A stretch of 64,000 nucleotides of DNA, taken from Halocynthiibacter sp. SDUM655004 (GTDB taxonomy: Bacteria > Pseudomonadota > Alphaproteobacteria > Rhodobacterales > Rhodobacteraceae). This document shows positions 9,906 to 19,296 of the stretch, one piece after another (the stretch's first letter is position 1; each line of letters begins with the position of its first letter). A program made the position numbers and the translations under genes. The notes beneath the pieces are model-generated. The model did no database searches and was not told the DNA's origin. It saw only the letters and a list, made by a program, of their open reading frames with translations. The DNA is taken from positions 930,001-994,000 of the forward strand of contig NZ_JAPDUG010000002.1 of assembly GCF_026015885.1 (NCBI RefSeq). Reading direction: 5' to 3'.

Positions 9906-9943
9906 CAAATAATTCGAATAATGATCGAGTGATGTATCATCAT
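9893..9943 (-). CDS. Isoleucine-rich leader peptide upstream of ileS
   Basis: A 16-codon ORF, MMIHHSIIIRIICPAL, ends 79 bases before the ileS start. Six of sixteen residues are Ile, encoded by ATA, ATC and four ATT codons, with five of the six between codons 7 and 12. There is no Shine-Dalgarno site; instead a -10-like TATAAC lies six bases upstream, so transcription would begin at about the first of two tandem ATGs, giving a leaderless message. An Ile-codon cluster in front of the Ile-tRNA synthetase gene, ending within a hairpin, is the layout of a ribosome-stalling leader. I know of no established family name for it. Confidence 0.65.
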   Translation of the reverse strand: MMIHHSIIIRIICPAL

Positions 9944-9949
9944 AGGCGC

Positions 9950-9978
9950 GTTATAGAGCCGCCTTTCCCTATGGTCTA
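9950..9978 (-). promoter_or_regulatory. Candidate promoter of the ileS leader
   Basis: On the minus strand TAGACC (9978-9973), a 17-base spacer and TATAAC (9955-9950). The -10 matches consensus in five of six bases, the -35 in four of six. Predicted start is at about 9943, the first base of the leader ORF. Confidence 0.45.
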
Positions 9979-10102
9979 GCGAAACCCGTGCGCTCTGGGG
10001 CTTCTCTGTTGAAATTTCGCGCTGTTTCCTAGGCCTCTGCGTCAATTGGGCGTGTTTCGCATGAAGAGTGAACGGAATATTGAAGAGAGGAAAGGTAATA
10101 TC

Positions 10103-10522
10103 ATGTCCCATCCGCTCGCACGTTTTGACATCACGCCCCAAGAGATCGACCGCGTGGTGGCGCAGTTCTACAAACGCATCCGTGCGCATGACGTACTTGG
10201 TCCGATCTTTATACAGCGGCTTGGCACAACAGCACAGGTATGGCGGCCACATGAGGCCAAGATCGCCGCATTCTGGCGCAATGCTATCCTTTTTGAACGC
10301 GAATATTCCGGCAATCCGATGCAGGTACACATGCAGGTTCCGGCGATCATGCCCGAACATTTCGCGCTCTGGCTTGACCTCTTTGATGAGGTGCTCGCAG
10401 AAGAGCTACGCCCAGAGGCTGCACGCTCATTCTCTGCTTTGGCGCATCGCATTGGCCGCGGTTTACGGATGGGGATTGCTTCGGTCCGGCAGCCCAAAGA
10501 TCAACCGCCCGTATTTTCCTAG
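10103..10522 (+). CDS. Group III truncated haemoglobin
   Basis: A small haem protein of 139 residues, probably cytoplasmic, handling O2 or NO. It lines up with group III (P-type) truncated globins such as Campylobacter Ctb: B10 tyrosine Y23 in QFYKRI, an E7 histidine H50 in RPHEAKIAAFW, proximal F8 histidine H76 in QVHMQVPAI, and G8 tryptophan W90 in WLDLFDE. ATG at 10103 follows GAGAGGAAAGG; an in-frame ATG at 10046 has no such site. No Fnr or NnrR-like box is visible upstream. Its stop codon shares the palindrome CTAG with the stop of the convergent gene. Confidence 0.9.
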   Translation: MSHPLARFDITPQEIDRVVAQFYKRIRAHDVLGPIFIQRLGTTAQVWRPHEAKIAAFWRNAILFEREYSGNPMQVHMQVPAIMPEHFALWLDLFDEVLAEELRPEAARSFSALAHRIGRGLRMGIASVRQPKDQPPVFS

Positions 10523-11493
10523 CTAAACAGACCCGTAAGCGCGCGCTGCACCAGTTTTGTCACGCCGGGGCGCTTTTTGGCAACGAATGGTAACGGTCGA
10601 CATGTCTCCATTGCCGCAACCCCAACGCGCGCCGTCAACGCTCCATTAATCACGCCTTCACCGAAGCGACGTGAGATTTTGCTCATGACCCCGCCACCCG
10701 CGATCGAACCAATCATATCGTCACCAACCGCCACAGCGCCTGTTGCGACAAGGTGCGCCATAACAACTTTGGTCAACCGCCAACTTCCAAGAAAGCCAGC
10801 ACGACCACCGTATATTTCGGCAATGCGGCGGATCATTCTAAGATTTAAGCTCAGTGCAGCGAACACATCGGCGAGCGCAATTGGGACAAACGCCGTAACA
10901 GTCGCAACTTGGCGCGCAGTCGCTTCAATTTCTAGGCGCGCCATATCATCAAGTGGAGCGAGTATTTCGTTTTCGGCAAACGCCAGCAAAGCATCGGCAT
11001 CCAGTTGCTCGTCTTTCCGGTCATTTAAACGCGCCTGCCCCCACTCGGTTTCTGGACGGTTGGCGTAAAGCCGTTCAAGCCGCGAGACGACATCTTGTGC
11101 AGGCTTCAAGTCAGCGGCGGCATAGGCATGCGCTGCTTCTTTCTGTAGTGAATCGATCCGCCCCAAACGCACAAATCCAGCAATTTCCTTGAGCGCCACG
11201 ATGAGCAACACAATCAGGAAGATGCCCAGAAGTCCGGCGGCAACATACCCGAGAACTACATTCTGTTCGATCAGTCCGGTTACGAAATTCCATGCCGCAA
11301 TCGAAAGGCCAAACCCCAAAAACGCCAACAAGCTGCCCCAAAACCATTTGGCCAGTCGCGATGTGGGTTTCGCCATATAGCGCGCAGTTGATTGCAGGGC
11401 TGAGGATTCGCCAAGTTCAGGCACGGCAGGTGCTTCAGCAGGCGATTCTTCGGGGTCTGAAATCTCGATCAGGATCGGTTTATCTTTACTCAT
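10519..11493 (-). CDS. YcjF-like (TIGR01620/UPF0283) inner-membrane protein
   Basis: A protein of 324 residues with an acidic, proline-rich N-terminus, two membrane spans at roughly 48-100 (LLAFLGFGLSIAAW and GLLGIFLIVLLIVAL) and a DUF697-like C-terminal domain containing a glycine-rich segment GDDMIGSIAGGGVM. It overlaps the end of the YcjX gene by four bases; the YcjX-YcjF pair is conserved in proteobacteria and often under envelope or heat stress control. Biochemical role unknown. Confidence 0.85.
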   Translation of the reverse strand: MSKDKPILIEISDPEESPAEAPAVPELGESSALQSTARYMAKPTSRLAKWFWGSLLAFLGFGLSIAAWNFVTGLIEQNVVLGYVAAGLLGIFLIVLLIVALKEIAGFVRLGRIDSLQKEAAHAYAAADLKPAQDVVSRLERLYANRPETEWGQARLNDRKDEQLDADALLAFAENEILAPLDDMARLEIEATARQVATVTAFVPIALADVFAALSLNLRMIRRIAEIYGGRAGFLGSWRLTKVVMAHLVATGAVAVGDDMIGSIAGGGVMSKISRRFGEGVINGALTARVGVAAMETCRPLPFVAKKRPGVTKLVQRALTGLFS

Positions 11494-12908
11494 CGCAGCT
11501 TATCCCCAATCAGAAAATCAACGGCCTGATCTAGCCGGATATGCGGCGGGCCTTCATCAGGTTTCAGGTTCAGGGCCGCGGGCAGAAAACGCTGGCTTTC
11601 AACCGAAAACCCATTCCATTCGTCAGCACCATTTTGAAGCGCCGTTAGAACCTGAGAGGGATCTTTGGGCAATTGCCCCGAATAGAAAGCGACCTGCTTA
11701 TCGCGCCCCTCGACCCTGCCTCGAACACAGTCAAGCACACGACCTTCGTGGGTTATCGTTGCTTCAGTTGTTGTGCGCAAAGCGGCAATAGCCATGGCCC
11801 GCGTTTGCGCTCCAGAGAAATCCGCGCGCGATTTGGCCTGTTCCAGCAAAGCTGACGTAATCGCGGCCAATTGTGGATGCTGCGTATGATGGAGATGATC
11901 AGCTTTGGTCGCGGCAAAGAGCATCCGTTCCACCCGTTTCCCGCCTAGTAGACTGGTTAACCAGCGCGACTTGCCCGGCCTAAAGCCCGCAAGAATATCA
12001 CCCATCGTATTGCGCAAATCCTCAACAGCGGCAGGGCCACGATGCAGCGCTTTTAGGACGTCCACCAATACGATTTGCCGATCAATCCGAGCAAAATGAT
12101 CGCGGAAAAACGGCTTTACGACTTGCGATTTATACGCCTCGTAGCGCCGCTCCATCTCTCGCCCGAAAGAACCACGCGAAAAGCGCTCGGCCATAGGTAG
12201 CGGAACAAATGTCAGCACTGGAGAGCCCTCCAGTTCACCAGGAAGGATCACGCGCCCCGGTGCGCCGCTGCTCAATCCGTTTAGATGCGCCGCGCGAGAA
12301 AATTCGGTGTATAGCGCGGCCAGTTCCTGTGCGCGCGGTTCTTCGAATGGGGCAGAGACATCAGCTTCCGAGAGCTTCTTCGCGAGATCGGCACCACCCT
12401 CCTGAGCCTGAATCCGTGCCAAAGCATTCTCTGACCAATCCGCATAGCTCTTGTCCATCAACGCAAGATCAAGAAGCCACTCCCCCGGGTAATCGACAAT
12501 ATCCAGATGAACGGTCCGCTCACCAGCTAGCCCCGCTATGAGCCCTTTGGATTTAACACGAAACGACAGTCTAAGCTCACTAACGCTTCGGGTGTTTTCG
12601 GGCCAAACTGGGTCTGGCCCGGTCAACTTGGCAAGATGTGTTTCATAGGGGAAGCGTGCTATCGTGTCGTCAGGTTGCGGCTGTAGATAAACCGAACGCA
12701 GCGTGCCATCGGTAAGTGCCGTAAGCTGCGGCATCCGTCCGCGCTTCAGCAGGTTAGCCACCAACGATGTGATGAAAACGCTTTTGCCCGCACGGCTAAG
12801 ACCCGTCACGCCAAGGCGCACGGTTGGCTCGAAAAGGGTTTCGTTTACGCTGGCCCCGAGGCTTTCAACCTGTCGGGTTACGCCATCTGCAATATCTGCC
12901 AAGCCCAA
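11490..12908 (-). CDS. YcjX family P-loop GTPase-like protein
   Basis: A protein of 472 residues of the YcjX/DUF463 family. The P-loop GLSRAGKSVF is near residue 36-45, followed by a stretch LDIVDYPGEWLLDL that resembles a switch II region. The family is a P-loop NTPase linked to membrane or phage-shock-type stress; its substrate is unknown. Start MGLADIADG at 12908, divergent from truA with a 96-base gap. Cotranscribed with the overlapping YcjF-like gene. Confidence 0.88.
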   Translation of the reverse strand: MGLADIADGVTRQVESLGASVNETLFEPTVRLGVTGLSRAGKSVFITSLVANLLKRGRMPQLTALTDGTLRSVYLQPQPDDTIARFPYETHLAKLTGPDPVWPENTRSVSELRLSFRVKSKGLIAGLAGERTVHLDIVDYPGEWLLDLALMDKSYADWSENALARIQAQEGGADLAKKLSEADVSAPFEEPRAQELAALYTEFSRAAHLNGLSSGAPGRVILPGELEGSPVLTFVPLPMAERFSRGSFGREMERRYEAYKSQVVKPFFRDHFARIDRQIVLVDVLKALHRGPAAVEDLRNTMGDILAGFRPGKSRWLTSLLGGKRVERMLFAATKADHLHHTQHPQLAAITSALLEQAKSRADFSGAQTRAMAIAALRTTTEATITHEGRVLDCVRGRVEGRDKQVAFYSGQLPKDPSQVLTALQNGADEWNGFSVESQRFLPAALNLKPDEGPPHIRLDQAVDFLIGDKLR

Positions 12909-13004
12909 GAATTCGCCTCACAATCTGGTTCTCTCAATCTATGCACTCCGCTGCAATTTTCCTAGGGCAGTTGCCAAGGACGCGCGAAGAATGTATCGCG
13001 AAGT

Positions 13005-13817
13005 ATGCCTCGTTATGCTCTCAAAATCGAATACAATGGTGCGCCTTTTTCTGGCTGGCAGCGTCAAAAGGAGCATCCGTCTGTTCAGCAGGCGGTTGAG
13101 GAAGCACTACAAAAACTTGACCGATCCGTCACCGGAATTGCCGCCGCAGGGCGTACTGATACTGGCGTTCATGCGACAGGTCAGGTTGCTCATGTAGATA
13201 TGGCCGCGACATGGGAGCCGTTCCGTTTGGCCGAAGCGCTGATCTATCATCTCAAACCGAACCCCGTTGCGATTGTGAATGCAGCCGAGGTGGATGAGGA
13301 GTTTCACGCGCGGTTCTCGGCGATTGAGCGGCGCTATCTCTTCCGGCTGATTTCGCGTCGCGCCCCGATGACATTTGACAAAGGCACGGTCTGGCATGTG
13401 CGCCACGAGCTTGACGCCGACGCTATGCAAGAGGGCGCAAACTTCCTTCTCGGCCGGCATGATTTTACAACCTTCCGCTCAACTATTTGCCAAGCCCCCT
13501 CGCCACTTCGCACGCTTGATGAGCTCCGCGTTGAGCGAATTGAATTACAAGACGCCACCGAATTCCGCTTCCATGTGCGTGCGCGCGCGTTTCTGCATAA
13601 TCAAGTGCGCAGCTTTGTTGGCACCCTCGAGCGCGTTGGTGCCGGAAGCTGGCAACCCGAAGACGTTGCCGCCGCCCTCGAAGCAAAAGACCGCGCAGCC
13701 TGTGGACCCGTCTGTCCGCCCCATGGCCTTTACCTTGCCGAGGTGAAATACCCGCAAGACCCGTTCAAAGGAATGCGCGGCGGAGAACCCATCGACCACG
13801 AAGGAACTGAAGCATGA
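13005..13817 (+). CDS. truA: tRNA pseudouridine(38-40) synthase TruA
   Basis: Isomerises uridines 38-40 in the tRNA anticodon arm. The protein of 270 residues begins [19 protein letters not shown], and the catalytic aspartate is D52 in [14 protein letters not shown]. Length is normal. Its stop overlaps the ATG of pth (ATGA), so the two are translationally coupled. There is no strong Shine-Dalgarno site before the start. Confidence 0.96.
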   Translation: MPRYALKIEYNGAPFSGWQRQKEHPSVQQAVEEALQKLDRSVTGIAAAGRTDTGVHATGQVAHVDMAATWEPFRLAEALIYHLKPNPVAIVNAAEVDEEFHARFSAIERRYLFRLISRRAPMTFDKGTVWHVRHELDADAMQEGANFLLGRHDFTTFRSTICQAPSPLRTLDELRVERIELQDATEFRFHVRARAFLHNQVRSFVGTLERVGAGSWQPEDVAAALEAKDRAACGPVCPPHGLYLAEVKYPQDPFKGMRGGEPIDHEGTEA

Positions 13818-14506
13818 AACTCTTTGTTGGCCTCGGAAATCCCGGCGGGAAATACGCCCACAACCGCCACAACATCGGCTTTATGGCGCTGGACGAGATT
13901 GCCCATAGCCATAGCTTCAGCCCATGGAAGGGCAAGTTTCAAGGCGCGGTTGCCGAAGGGCGGCTTGGCTCTGAGAAAGTCATCCTACTCAAGCCGGAAA
14001 CCTTCATGAACCTGTCGGGCCAGTCCGTCGGAGAGGCCATGAGATTTTACAAGCTCACTCCGGCCGACGTTGTTGTTTTCCACGATGAGCTAGACCTCGC
14101 TCCTCGAAAGATTCGCGTAAAAAGCGGTGGCGGACACGCGGGGCACAACGGGCTTCGCTCAATCCACCAGCATATCGGAGAAGCCTATGATCGCGTGCGC
14201 ATGGGAATTGGCCATCCGGGGCACAAAGATCGCGTTGCGGGATATGTTTTGCACGATTTCGCCAAGGCAGATCAGGAATGGCTAGACGATCTTCTGCGCG
14301 GCATTGCTGATGGCGTTCCGCATCTCGCCGAGGGCGATAACGGAAAATTCCTGAATGCAGTCGCGCTTCGGGTTGCGCCACCGCGCTCTTCGACGACGGT
14401 CAAAAAGGAAGCCTCGAAACAGAAAAAGACTGAAACGCCCCCCGCCCCAGAGGCGCAGGATACCCGTTCCAGCCTTCAGAAACTCGCCGATAAATTTCGA
14501 CGCTAG
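13814..14506 (+). CDS. pth: Peptidyl-tRNA hydrolase
   Basis: Releases peptides from prematurely dropped peptidyl-tRNA. The 230 residues start [14 protein letters not shown]; the catalytic histidine is H19 in NRHNIGF and the partner aspartate lies in VFHDELDL. The core is about 195 residues; the rest is a basic, low-complexity tail ([19 protein letters not shown]) ending in a short amphipathic segment, a common extension in this order. Downstream of truA in a two-gene operon; convergent with trpB. Confidence 0.95.
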   Translation: MKLFVGLGNPGGKYAHNRHNIGFMALDEIAHSHSFSPWKGKFQGAVAEGRLGSEKVILLKPETFMNLSGQSVGEAMRFYKLTPADVVVFHDELDLAPRKIRVKSGGGHAGHNGLRSIHQHIGEAYDRVRMGIGHPGHKDRVAGYVLHDFAKADQEWLDDLLRGIADGVPHLAEGDNGKFLNAVALRVAPPRSSTTVKKEASKQKKTETPPAPEAQDTRSSLQKLADKFRR

Positions 14507-14509
14507 GCG

Positions 14510-15745
14510 TTATTCTTCGTCGCCCATGTCAAAGCCGAGCGCACGAGCGACGGTAAAGATGTCCTTGTCGCCGCGGCCACACATATTCATCACGATGATG
14601 TGGTCCTTTGGCAGTGTCGGCGCAATTTTCATGACGTGCGCAAGCGCGTGGCTTGGTTCAAGCGCGGGGATGATCCCTTCTTGCTGACAGCAATATTGGA
14701 ACGCCTCAAGCGCCTCTTTGTCAGTGATCGAGACATATTTCGCACGGCCCGTATCGTGCAGCCAGCTGTGCTCTGGCCCGATGCCCGGATAATCCAGACC
14801 CGCCGAAATCGAGAACCCTTCGAGAATCTGGCCGTCGTCATCCTGAAGCAGATAGGTCCGGTTGCCATGGAGCACACCAGGGCGACCACCGGTAAGGCTC
14901 GCGCAATGCTCCATTTTGTCGTTCACGCCCTTGCCGCCCGCTTCAACACCGATGATGTTGACGCTTGGCTCATCAAGGAACGGGTAGAACAGGCCAATCG
15001 CATTTGATCCGCCACCGATCGCTGCAATCAGCGTGTCAGGCAAGCGGCCTTCGCCTTCATGCTCTTGCAACTGTTCGCGCGTTTCCTTGCCGATAATCGA
15101 CTGGAAATCACGCACCATCGCTGGATAGGGGTGCGGCCCTGCTGCCGTGCCGATGCAATAGAAAGTATCGGCCACGTTGGTCACCCAGTCGCGCAGCGCA
15201 TCGTTCATAGCGTCCTTAAGCGTTCCGCGCCCAGACGTCACAGGAACAACCTCGGCCCCCAAAAGCTTCATGCGGAACACGTTCGGTGCCTGACGTTCCA
15301 CGTCATGCGCGCCCATGTAAACGACGCATTTCAATCCAAACCGCGCACATACAGTTGCAGTGGCAACACCGTGCTGCCCCGCACCGGTTTCCGCAATAAT
15401 ACGAGTCTTACCCATGCGCTTGGCGAGCAGAATTTGGCCCAATACATTGTTGATTTTATGCGCGCCGGTGTGATTCAACTCGTCACGCTTGAGGTAAATC
15501 TTGGCGCCACCAAGGTCCTCTGTCATCCGCTCAGCAAAATAGAGCGGGCTGGGGCGGCCAACGTAATGCTTCCAGAGATCATCCATCTGCGCCCAGAATG
15601 TCTCATCGGTTTTCGCGCGCTCGTACTCTTCCTCAAGGCTGAGGATCAAGGGCATCAGTGTTTCCGAAACAAATCGCCCGCCAAACTTACCAAAACGCCC
15701 GTTCTCATCGGGACCGGTCATAAAGCTGTTAAATAGATCATTCAT
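14510..15745 (-). CDS. trpB: Tryptophan synthase beta chain
   Basis: PLP enzyme that joins indole and serine to give tryptophan. In the 411 residues the PLP lysine is K97 in [13 protein letters not shown]; the glycine-rich phosphate loop GGGSNAIG and the GAGQHG segment are intact. The trpF gene ends eight bases inside its start, giving a trpF-trpB unit; trpA is not in this window and usually follows in this order, but here trpB is followed by convergent pth. Confidence 0.97.
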   Translation of the reverse strand: MNDLFNSFMTGPDENGRFGKFGGRFVSETLMPLILSLEEEYERAKTDETFWAQMDDLWKHYVGRPSPLYFAERMTEDLGGAKIYLKRDELNHTGAHKINNVLGQILLAKRMGKTRIIAETGAGQHGVATATVCARFGLKCVVYMGAHDVERQAPNVFRMKLLGAEVVPVTSGRGTLKDAMNDALRDWVTNVADTFYCIGTAAGPHPYPAMVRDFQSIIGKETREQLQEHEGEGRLPDTLIAAIGGGSNAIGLFYPFLDEPSVNIIGVEAGGKGVNDKMEHCASLTGGRPGVLHGNRTYLLQDDDGQILEGFSISAGLDYPGIGPEHSWLHDTGRAKYVSITDKEALEAFQYCCQQEGIIPALEPSHALAHVMKIAPTLPKDHIIVMNMCGRGDKDIFTVARALGFDMGDEE

Positions 15746-16421
15746 GGCTGTGTTCTTTCCGAGCGGCGTTGATGAAATCTTGTATCATGCTTTCGTCCTT
15801 TATTCCCGGCGCAGATTCAACCCCGGAAGAGACATCGACCTGCCGCGCCCCTGTCAATTCGATGGCACGGCCAACATTTTCAGGTGTAAGGCCACCAGCA
15901 AGCATCCACGGACAGGCCCAGCGGCGGTTTGCGATGAGTTGCCAATCAAAGGCAATTCCGTTCCCGCCCGGCAAATCCGCATTGGGGTTTGGCTTGGCGT
16001 CGATCAGAATTTGATCCGCGACTGTGCTGTAACGCTCGATATCTGCAAGGTCAGCTTCGGTTGCAACGCCAACAGCTTTCATGACCGGAAGACCGTAGCG
16101 CGCGCGAACCTCTGCAACCCGCTTCGGGCTTTCACCGCCGTGAAGCTGCAGCATATCGAGCGGAACCGTTTCGCAAAGCTGATCCAAAAATGCATCGTCT
16201 GCGTTTACGGTAAGTGCAACTTTGGCCACGCCAAGCGGCACATCAACCGCCAAATCGCGGGCAAGCTCGGCATTTACATTGCGAGGAGATTTCCCGAAAA
16301 ACACAAATCCCACGTATCCCGCTCCGGCGTCAGCAGCCGCAGCGACGCTCTCCGGTGTCTGTAATCCGCAGATTTTTACGCGAACGGGGCCGCTTTGGTC
16401 GGGTGTGTGAATACGAAACAT
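15738..16421 (-). CDS. trpF: Phosphoribosylanthranilate isomerase
   Basis: Third enzyme of tryptophan synthesis. The 227 residues form a single TIM barrel with the start of the conserved CGL motif ([10 protein letters not shown]), [11 protein letters not shown], and the C-terminal phosphate site ([16 protein letters not shown]). The start region carries a slightly long N-terminus ([15 protein letters not shown]). Overlaps trpB by eight bases and is preceded by the LapA-like gene and ihfB on the same strand, an order widespread in alphaproteobacteria. Confidence 0.95.
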   Translation of the reverse strand: MFRIHTPDQSGPVRVKICGLQTPESVAAAADAGAGYVGFVFFGKSPRNVNAELARDLAVDVPLGVAKVALTVNADDAFLDQLCETVPLDMLQLHGGESPKRVAEVRARYGLPVMKAVGVATEADLADIERYSTVADQILIDAKPNPNADLPGGNGIAFDWQLIANRRWACPWMLAGGLTPENVGRAIELTGARQVDVSSGVESAPGIKDESMIQDFINAARKEHSHE

Positions 16422-16430
16422 AGACGCGGT

Positions 16431-16790
16431 TTAGCGAGTCGCGCCACTTTCCTCAAGCAGAGCGAGCACTTCGTCCTGATGTTCGCCCGCATTTCCACGA
16501 AGCCGAGACACTTCGCTTTTGAGTTCGCTAACTTCGCGTTTCACACGAGCGGCTTCAGCTCGTTGCTTATATTCACGAATCCATTCCCACACGAACCCAA
16601 TCAACAGCCCTGCAACGATACCTGCGAAAATGATAACAAAAAGTGGGAGGTGAACGATAAAGCTCAGCCCGAAGAAGTCTGCAAGGTCAGCGGGCAGAAG
16701 CCGAAGCTCCACAACCGCACGATTTGCCAACGCCACGGTAATCAAAATGAGTCCGAGGGCGATAAGGAAGGCATAGCGAAAGTATCGCAT
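16431..16790 (-). CDS. LapA-domain (DUF1049) membrane protein
   Basis: A 119-residue protein with two membrane spans (about 5-24 and 45-68) and a cytoplasmic coiled-coil-like tail (VKREVSELKSEVSRLRG). This is the LapA/YciS layout; in enterobacteria the homologue works with LapB to control lipopolysaccharide synthesis. Seven bases separate it from ihfB upstream and nine from trpF downstream, so it lies in an ihfB-lapA-trpF-trpB run. The role in this organism is inferred from the family only. Confidence 0.75.
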   Translation of the reverse strand: MRYFRYAFLIALGLILITVALANRAVVELRLLPADLADFFGLSFIVHLPLFVIIFAGIVAGLLIGFVWEWIREYKQRAEAARVKREVSELKSEVSRLRGNAGEHQDEVLALLEESGATR

Positions 16791-16797
16791 TTGGGTG

Positions 16798-17079
16798 TTA
16801 CTTTCCGTTCAGTCTGTCTCTTAGAAGCTTGCCAGTCTTGAAGAACGGCACATGCTTTTCTTCAACGGCCACACTCTCGCCGGTGCGCGGGTTACGGCCC
16901 GCACGTGCATTTCGTTTTTTCACAGAGAATGCGCCAAATCCACGAAGTTCGACACGGTCGCCGCGAGACATGGCCTCGATGATCTCTTCGAAAATGGTAT
17001 TCACAATGCGCTCAACATCTCTTTGATAAAGATGTGGATTTTCATCGGCAATTTTTTGAATCAACTCCGAACGGATCAT
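16798..17079 (-). CDS. ihfB: Integration host factor subunit beta
   Basis: DNA-bending protein of the HU/IHF family, 93 residues. The start ATG at 17079 ([10 protein letters not shown]) follows GGGGGGAACCACGG; an upstream in-frame TTG at 17139 would add 20 residues with no ribosome site. The beta-arm carries RNPRTGE with the intercalating proline, and the body [14 protein letters not shown] is typical of the beta subunit. Works as a dimer with IHF-alpha, encoded elsewhere. Confidence 0.94.
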   Translation of the reverse strand: MIRSELIQKIADENPHLYQRDVERIVNTIFEEIIEAMSRGDRVELRGFGAFSVKKRNARAGRNPRTGESVAVEEKHVPFFKTGKLLRDRLNGK

Positions 17080-17313
17080 CCGTGGTTCCCCCCGATTAAA
17101 TGGTTTTTGCGCTAAGTATTCTGAACACTTTAGTTTCAACGAGTATAGGGGGTATTTGATTTCTGAGAAAGAAATTCCAAGGGGTTAGCAGCAAAAAATC
17201 ACGGTAGTTTGTACTGAATGGAGGGAATTTTTCCCGATTTCCCCAAGGCTTGCGCGGCGGGAACCAATGCGTGCCAACATATCAGCATCCGCGAGGTTAA
17301 CGATTCGGCAACG

Positions 17314-17343
17314 AAAAACGGCCCCGCAAATGCGAGGCCGTTT
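17314..17343 (-). terminator. Terminator of rpsA
   Basis: CGGCCTCGC and GCGGGGCCG form the stem around ATTT on the minus strand, followed by TTTTT. It begins 33 bases after the rpsA stop. The rest of the gap between rpsA and ihfB (17080-17313) has no gene I can support. Confidence 0.85.
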
Positions 17344-17375
17344 CATGATTTCATAACCCGATTTGGGTTTTGGCT

Positions 17376-19052
17376 TTACTCGTCGCCCTTAAGCGCTGCG
17401 CCGAGAATATCGCCGAGGGAAGCACCGGAATCGGAGGAGCCATACTGCTCCACAGCTTCTTTTTCTTCCGCGATTTCGCGAGCTTTGATCGAGAGACCAA
17501 GACGACGTGTTTTTGCGTCAACGTTAGTTACGCGTACGTCCACTTTGTCACCCACACCGAAACGCTCTGGGCGCTGCTCGGCACGGTCACGCGACAGGTC
17601 GGAGCGGCGGATGAAGGATTTCGCGCCTTCATATTCCACTTCGATGCCACCGTCTTCGATCGCAGTCACTTCAACAGTGATGATGGAGCCGCGTTTCACG
17701 CCTTCAACTGCACCGGAGAAGCTATCATCCAGAGCTTTAACGCTCAGGCTGATGCGCTCTTTTTCAACGTCAACTTCGGTTACAACGGCTTTCACCATGT
17801 CACCTTTTTGGAAGTCGCCGATTACGTCTTCGCCACGGCCTTCCCATGTCAGGTCAGAAAGGTGAACCATGCCGTCGATGTCGCCGTCGAGACCAATGAA
17901 CAGACCGAATTCGGTGATGTTTTTGACTTCGCCTTCAACTTCTGTGCCAACTGGGTGGCTTTCAGCAAAGACTTCCCATGGGTTGCGCATAGTCTGCTTG
18001 AGACCAAGGGATACACGACGTTTCGCGCTGTCGATTTCCAGAACCATGACTTCGACTTCTTGCGACGTAGACACGATTTTGCCTGGGTGGACGTTTTTCT
18101 TTGTCCAAGACATTTCAGAAACGTGAACGAGGCCTTCAACACCTGGCTCAAGCTCAACAAACGCACCGTAGTCGGTGATGTTTGTTACGCGGCCTTTATG
18201 TACGGACTCGAGTGGGTATTTACCCTCAACAAGGTTCCAAGGATCGTCCTGAAGCTGTTTCATGCCCAAGGAGATGCGGTGGGTATCTTTGTTGATTTTG
18301 ATAACCTGAACCTTGACGGTTTCGCCGATGTTCAGGATCTCGGATGGGTGGTTCACGCGGCGCCATGCCATGTCTGTGACGTGCAGCAGACCGTCAACAC
18401 CGCCGAGATCAACGAATGCGCCGTATTCAGTGATGTTCTTAACAACACCGTCAACTGCATCGCCCTCAGCCAGCTTGCCGATAACTTCGGCGCGCTGTTC
18501 GGCGCGAGATTCTTCGAGGATTGCGCGGCGGGAAACAACGATGTTGCCACGACGACGGTCCATCTTCAGAATCTGGAATGGTTGCTTAAGACCCATCAAA
18601 GGGCCCGCGTCACGTACGGGACGTACGTCAACTTGCGAACCAGGCAAGAAGGCCACGGCACCGCCGAGGTCAACTGTGAAGCCGCCTTTAACACGGCTAA
18701 AGATTGCGCCTTCAACGCGCTCTTCTTGCTCGTAAGCTTTTTCGAGGCGATCCCATGCTTCTTCGCGGCGAGCTTTGTCGCGCGAGATAACAGCTTCGCC
18801 TTTGGCGTTTTCAACACGGTCGAGGAAAACCTCAACTTCGTCGCCAACAGCGATTTCAGGCTCTTCGCCTGGGTTCGCGAATTCTTTAAGTTCAACGCGG
18901 CCTTCCATTTTGTAGCCTACGTCGATGATGGCTTGGCCAGCTTCGATTGCGATGACTTTGCCTTTAACGACAGACCCTTCGTCGGGTGTGTCAATTTCAA
19001 AGCTCTCTGCAAGCAGGGCTTCGAATTCGTCCATAGAGTTTGTTTGAGCCAT
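17376..19052 (-). CDS. rpsA: 30S ribosomal protein S1
   Basis: The largest ribosomal protein, needed for initiation on structured or weak mRNAs. The 558 residues contain six S1 repeats; the last four are RNA-binding type, with repeated EYGAFVDLGG-like cores (TEYGAFVDLGGVDGLLH, TDYGAFVELEPGVEGLVH, TEFGLFIGLDGDIDGMVH). Start MAQTNSMDEF at 19052 has AAGGAAACTGAG upstream. The gene follows cmk at a distance of 319 bases and has its own candidate promoter and a structured leader. The C-terminus is acidic and glycine-rich. Confidence 0.98.
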   Translation of the reverse strand: MAQTNSMDEFEALLAESFEIDTPDEGSVVKGKVIAIEAGQAIIDVGYKMEGRVELKEFANPGEEPEIAVGDEVEVFLDRVENAKGEAVISRDKARREEAWDRLEKAYEQEERVEGAIFSRVKGGFTVDLGGAVAFLPGSQVDVRPVRDAGPLMGLKQPFQILKMDRRRGNIVVSRRAILEESRAEQRAEVIGKLAEGDAVDGVVKNITEYGAFVDLGGVDGLLHVTDMAWRRVNHPSEILNIGETVKVQVIKINKDTHRISLGMKQLQDDPWNLVEGKYPLESVHKGRVTNITDYGAFVELEPGVEGLVHVSEMSWTKKNVHPGKIVSTSQEVEVMVLEIDSAKRRVSLGLKQTMRNPWEVFAESHPVGTEVEGEVKNITEFGLFIGLDGDIDGMVHLSDLTWEGRGEDVIGDFQKGDMVKAVVTEVDVEKERISLSVKALDDSFSGAVEGVKRGSIITVEVTAIEDGGIEVEYEGAKSFIRRSDLSRDRAEQRPERFGVGDKVDVRVTNVDAKTRRLGLSIKAREIAEEKEAVEQYGSSDSGASLGDILGAALKGDE

Positions 19053-19127
19053 GTGGTCTCAGTTTCCTTTTCATACGTTTTTGCGGGCCGAGTGGTTGTT
19101 TCCACCGGTCTTTGGGTTTCAGTTGGT

Positions 19128-19147
19128 CACCTCCTTTATGGAGGGTT
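19128..19147 (-). promoter_or_regulatory. Sequestered perfect Shine-Dalgarno in the rpsA leader
   Basis: On the minus strand CCTCC-ATAAA-GGAGG forms a small hairpin about 80 bases before the rpsA start. Its 3' arm lies in AAAGGAGGTGA, complementary over 11 bases to the usual 3' end of 16S rRNA, yet no long ORF follows (GTG ACC AAC TGA). A possible S1-autoregulation element; the role is inferred. Confidence 0.35.
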
Positions 19148-19267
19148 AGACGGACTAGAAAACACGTCCCATAAAATGGGAGGGCCAAACACAAAAACAG
19201 GCCGAAGGATACCCTCAGCCCTGCCCATGATCGTGTGTCCCAGCGATTCCGCCTTGTAGACAGGCGC

Positions 19268-19296
19268 TATATAAGAAGTTTTTCTTGATAGAGCAA
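19268..19296 (-). promoter_or_regulatory. Candidate rpsA promoter
   Basis: TTGCTC (19296-19291), a 17-base spacer and TATATA (19273-19268) on the minus strand, about 215 bases upstream of rpsA and 75 bases after the cmk stop. It would give rpsA a long leader. The -10 is only a partial match. Confidence 0.4.

Noticed and set aside
10023-10102. Fnr or NnrR box upstream of the truncated haemoglobin
   Set aside because: I looked for TTGAT-N4-ATCAA and TTG-N8-CAA and found no acceptable match.
17370-19259. Very long plus-strand reading frame (629 codons) across rpsA
   Set aside because: It is antisense to rpsA and even longer, but its protein is an irregular mix with no family features, while the minus strand has six S1 repeats, a ribosome site and a terminator. 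The open frame follows from the codon bias of rpsA.
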